Positions 45,514-52,110 of a stretch of DNA of 52,110 nt are shown here, one piece after another (position 1 is the first letter of the stretch; each line of letters opens with the position of its first letter). Made by a program: the position numbers and the translations under genes. Location: the NCBI GenBank assembly GCA_017303975.1, contig JAFLBG010000023.1:1-52110 (forward strand), given 5' to 3'. The notes under the pieces were generated by a model. It was not told where the DNA came from, made no database searches, and saw only the letters and a list, made by a program, of their open reading frames with translations. The stretch is from Bacteroidota bacterium (lineage in GTDB: Bacteria > Bacteroidota > Bacteroidia > JAFLBG01).

Positions 45514-45811
45514 CCAATGGTAGGACGACCGTGCAACAACGACAGACCGATCAAAATTTAAACATTAAAACAAAGACAAACCATTTTGACAGGTGAACAA
45601 AAACATACAGACCATTTTGCAACGGGACAGCTAATAAGCCGACACTCAATCCGAACCAATGTTTTTTATTTTTTCCCACCGCACTTTTTTAAAAACAATT
45701 TTAGCCAGCCGCACAAGTGGCTCTTTTGGTTTTGCCCCGACACACAAGGCCGACCCTTCGCAAAACCAAAAGAGCCACTTTTTTGCCAACGCACGACATA
45801 AACATTAACAT
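45514..45811. other. Non-coding stretch between cassette and copper block
   Basis: About 300 bases without a convincing gene. A 71-codon frame at 45586-45801 runs through the large inverted repeat and is not credible. If TTATAGCC at 45508 began another cassette, its attC should contain GGCTATAAC; I find none, so the array ends or has decayed here. The promoter of the regulator at 45812 should lie in its right part, but I see no clear element. Confidence 0.6.
45715..45780. repeat. Perfect 21-bp inverted repeat
   Basis: The left arm (45715-45735, beginning AAGTGGCTC) and right arm (45760-45780, ending GAGCCACTT) are perfectly complementary over 21 bases, with a 24-base loop. Six T's follow from 45779. 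It could work as a strong terminator for rightward transcription leaving the cassette, or be a mobile repeat or cruciform site. It lies 32 bases before the copper regulator gene. Confidence 0.75.
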
Positions 45812-46372
45812 ATGAAAATTTATATCAAAAATATGGTTTGTAATCGCTGCATAATGGTAGTGAAAAATGAATTGGAGAAACTAGGTTTTCAAACTTTGAA
45901 TATTAGTTTAGGCGAAGTTGAACTCAAAAACGACTTTACTGAAACTGAAAAAACTAACCTTGACAATCATCTCAAAACGTTTGGATTTGAATTGATTGAT
46001 GACAAAAAAAGTCGTCTAATCGGACAAATTAAATCATACATTATTGAAATTATACATCAAAATAACAGCGAATTAAAATCCAATTTATCTGACTATTTGA
46101 GCAGTAAACTATATCACGACTACACTTACTTATCAAACTTGTTTTCGGAAGTAGAAGGCACAACAATTGAGAAGTATTTCATTGCACAAAAAATTGAAAA
46201 GGTAAAAGAACTATTGGTTTATGATGAATTATCATTAAGCGAAATAGCTGACCAAATGAATTATTCCAGCGTTGGATATCTAAGCAATCAGTTTAAAAAA
46301 GTTACAGGACTTACTCCTACTCATTTTAAAAATATCAAGGAAATCAAACGAAAACCATTGGATGAAGTGTAA
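45812..46372 (+). CDS. Copper-responsive regulator: HMA-like domain fused to AraC DNA-binding domain
   Basis: A 186-residue transcription factor. Residues 1-70 look like a small heavy-metal-associated fold with a CxxC (Cys10 and Cys13 in VCNRC). The C-terminal half is an AraC/XylS helix-turn-helix pair (SLSEIADQMNYSSVGYLSNQFKKV and TPTHFKNIKEI). The arrangement suggests metal sensing in the same chain as DNA binding. It precedes the Cu+-ATPase gene; the copper operator lies directly after its stop codon (46375). Family members next to copper ATPases are common in Bacteroidota. Sensing of Cu(I) through the CxxC is inference. Confidence 0.82.
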   Translation: MKIYIKNMVCNRCIMVVKNELEKLGFQTLNISLGEVELKNDFTETEKTNLDNHLKTFGFELIDDKKSRLIGQIKSYIIEIIHQNNSELKSNLSDYLSSKLYHDYTYLSNLFSEVEGTTIEKYFIAQKIEKVKELLVYDELSLSEIADQMNYSSVGYLSNQFKKVTGLTPTHFKNIKEIKRKPLDEV

Positions 46373-46374
46373 AT

Positions 46375-46432
46375 GTTACAAATTCAATCCAAAATCAAGT
46401 AACGAGCATGAACTAAAATGTTGCCACCTTTG
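46375..46432 (+). promoter_or_regulatory. Copper operator and promoter before copA
   Basis: GTTAC (46375-46379) and GTAAC (46399-46403) are inverted half-sites separated by 19 bases. TTTG, core of the -7 element, follows at 46429-46432 after CA where TA is expected. The GTAAC half overlaps the -33 region, the usual position for an AraC-type activator. An almost identical site stands before 48961. Confidence 0.65.
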
Positions 46433-46456
46433 TAGTGTAATAATACTATCAAAGGT

Positions 46457-48868
46457 ATGGCAACAAATAATAAAGAAATTCGAATTCCCCTTGAAGGCGT
46501 TGAAAGTGAACACTGCGCTTTAATAGTGGACAATGGATTGTCTAAACTTACAGGTGTTGATTCACATCGAGTAGAACTGAATAATAAGCAGGCTATAATT
46601 AGAACTCAAAATCAAGAGACTGTTTCAGAAGCCGTTAAAACCATAAGAGATTTAGGTTATGGAGTAACAACCGTAAAGAAGTTATTTCCAGTATTGCAAA
46701 TGACTTGTGCTTCGTGTGCAGTAAGTGTAGAGAGTATACTTAAAGCTCAAGCTGGAGTTGTAGATGCTAGCGTCAATTATACAAATGCGAAGGTTTCCAT
46801 TGAATTTATTCCGAGTTTGGTACAATCAGATAGCTTGAGAAAAGCTGTTCAAAGTATTGGCTACGATTTATTAATTGATGAAAGTACTTCAGGTGATGAG
46901 ACGATTGAGCATATTCAGCAAGAGAAGTTTAGTATATTAAAAAAGAAAACCTATTGGGCTTTAACATTATCGGTTCCAGTTGTAGTTATAGGTATGTTCT
47001 TTATGGATATACCCTTTGCCAATGAAATAATGTGGTTTTTAAGTACCCCAGTTTTATTTTGGTTAGGGAGAGATTTTTACATCAATGCTTGGAAACAAGC
47101 CAAACATCGCTCTGCCAATATGGATACCTTGGTGGCATTAAGCACAGGTGTTGCTTACATTTTCAGTGTTTTCAATACACTGGCACCTGAATTTTGGCAC
47201 GAAAGGGGATTACACGCTCACGTTTATTTTGAAGCTGCATCTGTTATCATTGGTTATATATTGTTAGGTAAACTATTGGAAGAAAAAGCCAAAGGAAATA
47301 CTTCATCTGCAATAAGGAAATTGATGGGCTTACAGCCTAAAACAGTTACAATTGTGCATGATGGCGGTTATCAAATGGAAATCCCCATTGAGCAAGTTGA
47401 AATTGGCAATACGATTGTCGTAAAACCTGGAGAAAAAATTGCAGTGGATGGAACCGTCATCAATGGAAATTCTTATGTTGATGAAAGTATGTTGAGCGGT
47501 GAGCCTGTTCCTGTATTGAAAAATGAGAACGAAAAAGTATTTGCAGGTACAATAAACCAAAAAGGAAGTTTTCAATTCAAAGCCGACAAAGTAGGCAGTG
47601 AAACTATGCTTGCACACATTATCAAAATGGTGCAGGATGCACAAGGCAGTAAAGCTCCTGTCCAAAAATTGGTGGACAAAATTGCAGGTGTTTTCGTGCC
47701 TATTGTAATTATAATTGCAATTGCTTCATTTATTGTATGGAACATCTTTGGCGGAGACAATGGTTTTACTCAGGGATTGTTAGCCCTTATTACCGTATTA
47801 GTTATTGCCTGCCCTTGTGCCTTGGGTCTGGCTACTCCTACTGCCATAATGGTTGGAGTGGGCAAAGGAGCAGAAAAGGGGATTTTAATTAAAGATGCTG
47901 AAAGTCTTGAATTGACAAAAAAGGTAAATGCAGTAATACTCGATAAAACAGGAACTATTACAGAAGGCAAACCCATTGTAACAAATGATTTTTGGACTGA
48001 TGAAACCCTGATATTAAAACAAATACTTTTCAGCATTGAAAAGCAATCAGAACACCCTTTGGCAGAAGCGGTTGTTACCCATCTAAAAAATCAAAACACC
48101 ATTTCAATATCAAAATTTGAAAGCATTACAGGTAAAGGAGCAAAAGCTGAAATTGACGGTGAAACTTATTTCATTGGAAACAAAAGGCTGATACAAGAAA
48201 ATGAAATATTAATTGAAAATTCGGTTGTTGAAAAAGCCAATCAATATAGTAATGAAGCCAAAACAGTAATTTGGTTTACCAATACAAAAAAAGTAATAGC
48301 CATACTGGCAATAGCTGACCAAATTAAAGCAACTTCTAAAAGGGCAATTGAAGAATTACAGCTATCAGACATTGAAGTTTATATGCTTACAGGCGACAAC
48401 GAAATGACAGCTAAAGCTGTTTCAGAAAAAGTTGGAATCAAACATTACAAAGCCGAAGTGTTGCCTGAACATAAAGCCATGTTTGTAAAGCAATTACAAG
48501 AACAAGGGAAGGTTGTAGCAATGGTTGGCGATGGTATCAACGACAGCACAGCATTGGCTCAAGCAGACGTGAGTATAGCAATGGGTAAAGGAAGCGATAT
48601 TGCAATGGATGTAGCTAAGATGACCATTATCTCATCTGACCTTACAAAAATTCCGGAAGCAATACATTTGTCAAAATCAACAGTCAGCACCATAAAGCAA
48701 AATCTCTTTTGGGCATTTATTTACAACCTTATTGGTATTCCAATTGCTGCAGGTATTTTATACCCGATTAATGGTTTCTTGCTCAACCCAATGATTGCAG
48801 GAGCAGCAATGGCATTGAGCAGTGTAAGTGTAATAAGTAATAGTTTGTGGTTGAAGTATAAAAAATAG
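46457..48868 (+). CDS. copA: Cu+-exporting P1B-type ATPase CopA
   Basis: An 803-residue copper exporter of the inner membrane. The first HMA-like domain is degenerate (ESEHCALI, a single Cys20); the second has a proper TCASC site (Cys84, Cys87). Transport motif ACPCALGLATPTA is near residue 451. Phosphorylation motif DKTGTITEGK, SEHPLAEA (the HP locus of copper ATPases) and GDGINDSTALAQADV follow. Eight membrane segments are expected. Its own operator-promoter lies in the 84-base gap after the regulator. It differs from the CcoI-type ATPase at 1: exporter for detoxification here, maturation there. Confidence 0.95.
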   Translation: MATNNKEIRIPLEGVESEHCALIVDNGLSKLTGVDSHRVELNNKQAIIRTQNQETVSEAVKTIRDLGYGVTTVKKLFPVLQMTCASCAVSVESILKAQAGVVDASVNYTNAKVSIEFIPSLVQSDSLRKAVQSIGYDLLIDESTSGDETIEHIQQEKFSILKKKTYWALTLSVPVVVIGMFFMDIPFANEIMWFLSTPVLFWLGRDFYINAWKQAKHRSANMDTLVALSTGVAYIFSVFNTLAPEFWHERGLHAHVYFEAASVIIGYILLGKLLEEKAKGNTSSAIRKLMGLQPKTVTIVHDGGYQMEIPIEQVEIGNTIVVKPGEKIAVDGTVINGNSYVDESMLSGEPVPVLKNENEKVFAGTINQKGSFQFKADKVGSETMLAHIIKMVQDAQGSKAPVQKLVDKIAGVFVPIVIIIAIASFIVWNIFGGDNGFTQGLLALITVLVIACPCALGLATPTAIMVGVGKGAEKGILIKDAESLELTKKVNAVILDKTGTITEGKPIVTNDFWTDETLILKQILFSIEKQSEHPLAEAVVTHLKNQNTISISKFESITGKGAKAEIDGETYFIGNKRLIQENEILIENSVVEKANQYSNEAKTVIWFTNTKKVIAILAIADQIKATSKRAIEELQLSDIEVYMLTGDNEMTAKAVSEKVGIKHYKAEVLPEHKAMFVKQLQEQGKVVAMVGDGINDSTALAQADVSIAMGKGSDIAMDVAKMTIISSDLTKIPEAIHLSKSTVSTIKQNLFWAFIYNLIGIPIAAGILYPINGFLLNPMIAGAAMALSSVSVISNSLWLKYKK

Positions 48869-48880
48869 GCAGCCGTAAAT

Positions 48881-48938
48881 GTTACAAATCAATTCAAAAA
48901 TACAGTAACGCAATTGGACAGAATATATACGAAATTTG
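48881..48938 (+). promoter_or_regulatory. Copper operator and promoter before the chaperone gene
   Basis: Second copy of the element at 46375: GTTAC (48881-48885), GTAAC (48905-48909) and TTTG (48935-48938) with identical spacings of 24 and 30 bases between starts. The spacer also begins ACAAAT in both. The preserved geometry in otherwise different noncoding DNA supports a shared regulator. Confidence 0.65.
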
Positions 48939-48960
48939 TATTGTAAATTATTAAATTAAA

Positions 48961-49188
48961 ATGGATACAAAGGATAAAATAATAAAGTTCAAAACCAACA
49001 TCAACTGCGGTGGATGTGTGGCAAAAGTTACACCATTCCTCAATGAAGCCGAAGGAATCTGTCATTGGGAAGTAGATACAGAAAACAAGGACAAGATCTT
49101 ATCCGTGCATACGGAAGAAATAAGCGAAGAAGAAGTCATCAAAAAAGTAAAGGAAGCAGGATTTAAAATAGAATTAATAAACAACTAA
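48961..49188 (+). CDS. HMA-domain copper chaperone
   Basis: A 75-residue single HMA domain protein with the metal-binding CGGC at residues 16-19 (NINCGGCVAKV), CopZ/Atx1-like in size. It would pass Cu(I) to the exporter's HMA domain. Starts a second copper operon after its own operator; the DUF3347 lipoprotein gene begins 12 bases after the stop. Confidence 0.88.
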   Translation: MDTKDKIIKFKTNINCGGCVAKVTPFLNEAEGICHWEVDTENKDKILSVHTEEISEEEVIKKVKEAGFKIELINN

Positions 49189-49200
49189 AAAAAAACAGTT

Positions 49201-50055
49201 ATGAATACAATAGCAAAAATATCAGCAGCAAGCTTTTTGCTGTTTTCCGTCTCCGCATGTAATGCACAAATGAAGAACACAAAAACAGAAAATGTAAAAG
49301 TGTATGGCAATTGTGGAATGTGTGAGAAAACCATTGAAACGGCTGGAAATCTCAAGAAAGTTGCCACCGTGGATTGGAACAAAGATAACAAAATAGCAAG
49401 CATCAGCTACGATAGTACCAAAACAAACCTGGATGAAATCCTGAAACGCATCGCATTGGCAGGTTATGACAGTGATAAATTCCTGGCTCCGGATGATGTG
49501 TACGCCAAATTGCCAGGATGCTGCCAATACGAACGGGTAAACAAAACAGCAATGGCAACAAACACTGTTATTGAAGACCATTCAATGCACAATCAAGAAA
49601 ATGTAGTTGATACGAAGCAAGAAACAAATCAACTAAAAGCAGTGTTCGACAATTATTTTGCGGTAAAAGATGCTTTGGTAAAAACAGACGGAAACACCGC
49701 ATCAACAAAAGCAAAGGAATTGCTTAACGCAATCAATGCTGTAAAAATGGAAAAATTGGCAGCAGAAGAACATCCTGTTTGGATGAAAGTAATGAAAGAT
49801 TTGGCTTTTGATGCTGAACATATTGCAAACACCAAAGAAGCTTCACATCAAAGAGACCATTTGATGTCGCTTTCAAAAAATATGTATGCCCTTATCAAAG
49901 TTTCAAAAACCGAAACACCAACCTATTACCAATTTTGCCCAATGGCAAACGATGGAAAAGGGGCTAATTGGTTAAGTAAAGAAAATGAGGTGAAAAATCC
50001 GTATTACGGCTCGCAAATGCTTACCTGTGGTAAAACTGTAGAAACAATTAAATAA
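49201..50055 (+). CDS. HMA plus DUF3347 lipoprotein
   Basis: A 284-residue periplasmic or outer-membrane lipoprotein. The signal peptide ends in a lipobox VSAC with Cys20. An HMA domain follows, with CGMC (Cys38, Cys41), then a DUF3347 domain (about residues 140-245), a helical domain seen in copper-efflux components. The C-terminus has YQFCPMANDGKGANW and MLTCGKTV, a second possible metal site. Between the cytosolic chaperone and the multicopper oxidase genes, it may carry copper in the periplasm. Confidence 0.82.
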   Translation: MNTIAKISAASFLLFSVSACNAQMKNTKTENVKVYGNCGMCEKTIETAGNLKKVATVDWNKDNKIASISYDSTKTNLDEILKRIALAGYDSDKFLAPDDVYAKLPGCCQYERVNKTAMATNTVIEDHSMHNQENVVDTKQETNQLKAVFDNYFAVKDALVKTDGNTASTKAKELLNAINAVKMEKLAAEEHPVWMKVMKDLAFDAEHIANTKEASHQRDHLMSLSKNMYALIKVSKTETPTYYQFCPMANDGKGANWLSKENEVKNPYYGSQMLTCGKTVETIK

Positions 50056-50059
50056 AAAT

Positions 50060-50084
50060 ATAGGGTATCCTTCGGCTACCCTAT
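50060..50084 (+). terminator. Weak hairpin between the lipoprotein and oxidase genes
   Basis: ATAGGGTA and TACCCTAT form an 8-bp stem whose loop contains C-TTCG-G, a stable tetraloop. The following sequence TAATCATTTTA is a poor T-tract, so it may attenuate or protect the mRNA rather than end it. The oxidase gene starts 29 bases later. Confidence 0.45.
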
Positions 50085-50112
50085 TAATCATTTTAACAAT
50101 GAAATACTTAAA

Positions 50113-52110
50113 ATGGATAATCAAAAAAATATTTATAAAAAACTGTTGCCGATAGCACTATTGCTTTTAGTAACTCATTTGACCTATGCTCAAAAAACAG
50201 TTAGGTATGATCTTTATGTAAAAGACACATTAGTGAATTTTGCCGGGAAAGAAAAACAAGCCATTGCTGTAAACGGACAAATACCAATGCCAACATTGGT
50301 TTTTACAGAAGGAGATACAGCCGAAATTCATGTACACAATTTGCTAAAAGAAGAAACATCTTTGCATTGGCACGGACTTCTTTTGCCAAATAAAGAAGAT
50401 GGCGTTCCTAATCTAACGCAAATGCCAATCAAACCAAATACTACGCATGTCTATAAATTCCCAATCATTCAAAATGGTACGCATTGGTATCATTCACACT
50501 CTGGCTTACAGGAACAAATAGGTATGTATGGAAACTTTGTAATGCTAAAAAGGCAAGATGATAAAACATTCAGAAAGGGGATAGATGATATACCAACCTT
50601 ACCAATTGTTTTAAGCGAATGGACAAATGTAAAACCTGAAAACATTCATCGAATGTTGCATAACGCCAACGATTATCCCGCATTAAAGAAAAATTCCGTT
50701 CAGAGTTACGGAGAGGCAATTAAAGCAGGGCATTTTAAAACCAAACTAAAAAACGAATGGAAAAGAATGTTGGCAATGGACGTAAGCGATGTGTACTACG
50801 AAAAAATACTGATGAACGGTAAACCAAGCGCAGACCTTACTAACATTGATGGAAAAGAATTAAAAGCAGGCGATAAGGTTCGGTTACGAATTTCTAACGG
50901 AGGAGCATCTTCTTATTTCTGGCTAACTTATGCAGGTGGAAAAATTACTGTAGTTGCTAATGACGGCAACGATGTTGAGCCTGTTGAAGTTGATAGATTG
51001 ATTATTGCTGTTTCTGAAACCTACGATATTATTGTAACTATTCCTACCGAAAATACGGCTTTTGAATTTTTGGCAACCACCGAGGACAGAACCAATTCAG
51101 CATCATTATATATTGGCAACGGCATCAAACAACTCAAATCACCACAACCAAGATTGAAATATTTTGAGGGAATGAAGATGATGAACGATATGATGAAAAT
51201 GAATGGCGACCTTGACGATATGGGAATGAATATGTCGTTAAATCAAATGGATATGAACGTGGTAATGTATCCAGAAATTACAGGTGAAAGTAAACCCAAG
51301 CAAAGTGATGACGACCCAAACCGATACAATGCGAATGCTTTGGCAGATATTGTAACGCTAAATTATGCAATGTTGAAATCGCCAAGTCATACCTCACTTC
51401 CCAAAGATGCACCAGTCAAGGAACTAAAGTTTGAACTTACAGGAAATATGAACCGCTATGTGTGGAGCTTAGACAATAAAGTAGTTTCCGAAACGGATAA
51501 AATATTGATTAAAAAAGGGGAAAATGTTCGTATCATATTATATAATGGCTCTATGATGCGACACCCAATGCATTTACACGGTCATGATTTTAGACTATTA
51601 AACGGACAAGGTGCAAATGCACCGCTTAAAAATGTTGTAGATATTATGCCAATGGAAACAGATACATTAGAGTTTAATGCCAATGTTGAAGGAGATTGGT
51701 TTTTTCATTGTCATATTCTTTACCACATGATGAGTGGAATGGGAAGAGTTTTTAGTTATGAAAATCAAGAGCCAAATCCTTTAATTCCAAATCCAAAACT
51801 GGCGCAAAGAAAACTCTATGCTGATGACCGTAAACTTCATTTTATGGCGGAAAATGATTTTGCGACAAATGGAAATGACGGAATGGCAATGCTACAAAAC
51901 ACTCGTTGGAGCATGGGCACAGAATGGCGTTTAGGATACAATGATATGCACGGCTATGAAACTGAAACACATTTAGGACGATACATTGGAAAAATGCAAT
52001 GGTTGATGCCATTTATTGGTTTTGATTGGCGTTACAGAAAAATGGGAATTGATGAACAAGAAGAAAATTTATTCGGACAAGTAAATAAAAAAGACAACAG
52101 AACTGCTGTA
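50113..52110 (+). CDS. Multicopper oxidase with C-terminal CopB-like domain, cut by window edge
   Basis: An exported copper oxidase, at least 666 codons, running off the right edge. I chose ATG at 50113, giving MDNQKNIYKKLLPIAL and a signal peptide ending TYAQ; an ATG at 50100 in another frame stops after 18 codons. The copper sites are complete: SLHWHGLLLP and THWYHSHSG (trinuclear, N-terminal), HPMHLHGHDF and HCHILYHMMSGM (C-terminal cupredoxin), with Met-rich segments (MKMMNDMMKMNGDLDDMGMN, about residues 355-376) typical of Cu+ binding in CopA/CueO-type enzymes. After the oxidase (from about residue 565) comes WSMGTEWRLGYNDMHGYETE, resembling the CopB outer-membrane barrel. It would oxidise Cu(I) in the periplasm. 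Confidence 0.85.
   Translation, partial: MDNQKNIYKKLLPIALLLLVTHLTYAQKTVRYDLYVKDTLVNFAGKEKQAIAVNGQIPMPTLVFTEGDTAEIHVHNLLKEETSLHWHGLLLPNKEDGVPNLTQMPIKPNTTHVYKFPIIQNGTHWYHSHSGLQEQIGMYGNFVMLKRQDDKTFRKGIDDIPTLPIVLSEWTNVKPENIHRMLHNANDYPALKKNSVQSYGEAIKAGHFKTKLKNEWKRMLAMDVSDVYYEKILMNGKPSADLTNIDGKELKAGDKVRLRISNGGASSYFWLTYAGGKITVVANDGNDVEPVEVDRLIIAVSETYDIIVTIPTENTAFEFLATTEDRTNSASLYIGNGIKQLKSPQPRLKYFEGMKMMNDMMKMNGDLDDMGMNMSLNQMDMNVVMYPEITGESKPKQSDDDPNRYNANALADIVTLNYAMLKSPSHTSLPKDAPVKELKFELTGNMNRYVWSLDNKVVSETDKILIKKGENVRIILYNGSMMRHPMHLHGHDFRLLNGQGANAPLKNVVDIMPMETDTLEFNANVEGDWFFHCHILYHMMSGMGRVFSYENQEPNPLIPNPKLAQRKLYADDRKLHFMAENDFATNGNDGMAMLQNTRWSMGTEWRLGYNDMHGYETETHLGRYIGKMQWLMPFIGFDWRYRKMGIDEQEENLFGQVNKKDNRTAV

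Noticed and set aside
45586-45801. A 71-codon open frame between the cassette and the copper regulator
   Set aside because: It reads through both arms of the 21-bp inverted repeat, has a low-complexity composition and no recognisable start region or family.

Overview
This 52.1 kb window is low-GC DNA from a Bacteroidota (Bacteroidetes) bacterium; I cannot fix the order or genus. The lineage is supported by a bifunctional LpxC/FabZ fusion, the PorX two-component regulator with a PglZ domain, a 2029-residue surface protein ending in a type IX secretion (type B) sorting domain, a CcoI-type copper ATPase with the Bacteroidota N-terminal layout, and promoters of the Bacteroidota form (TTG, about 20 bases, TAnnTTTG).

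Layout. 1-1817: start of a cbb3-oxidase maturation ATPase (ccoI), running off the left edge, with an Fnr-like box upstream. 2092-3077: a SiaB-kinase/SiaC module. 3371-6171: a cold-shock-type DEAD-box helicase with a long leader, and a ring-opening dioxygenase. 6281-9261: three surface-polysaccharide genes. 9258-13370: a split lanthipeptide/thiopeptide-type dehydratase (LanB) with no LanC or precursor next to it. 13427-18341: ruvB, queG, an MsbA-like ABC exporter and a metallopeptidase. 18428-19913: a second Sia module, whose kinase gene carries two tandem kinase domains. 19916-26005: the giant secreted protein. 26236-27987: a glycosyltransferase and an orphan ABC ATPase. 27996-31296: the lipid A genes lpxA, lpxC/fabZ and lpxD. 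31429-34322: an HD hydrolase and porX. 34333-39833: DUF4258 protein, ribBA, two glycosyltransferases and an LptF/LptG permease. 39984-42933: lipoprotein, GT2 glycosyltransferase, RhlE-like helicase and START-like protein.

From about 43 kb the window becomes accessory. It holds a TPR protein whose start is one base out of frame at an A7 tract, then an integron-type gene cassette (attC reconstructed from the sequence) carrying a TIR-like nucleotide-binding protein of the kind found in anti-phage signalling, then a 21-bp perfect inverted repeat. After that comes a copper-resistance block: a regulator fusing an HMA-like domain to an AraC DNA-binding domain, a CopA Cu+-ATPase, a small copper chaperone, a DUF3347 lipoprotein with an HMA domain, and a multicopper oxidase apparently fused to a CopB-like barrel and cut by the right edge.

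The copper block appears to be one regulon. The same 29-base operator (GTTAC, 19 bases, GTAAC) lies before copA and before the chaperone gene, each 30 bases from a TTTG promoter element. Best candidates for new biology: the cassette-borne TIR protein, the precursor-less split LanB with a charged insertion, the paired Sia modules, and the copper operator with its HMA-AraC regulator. No tRNA, rRNA, CRISPR array or complete IS element was recognised.
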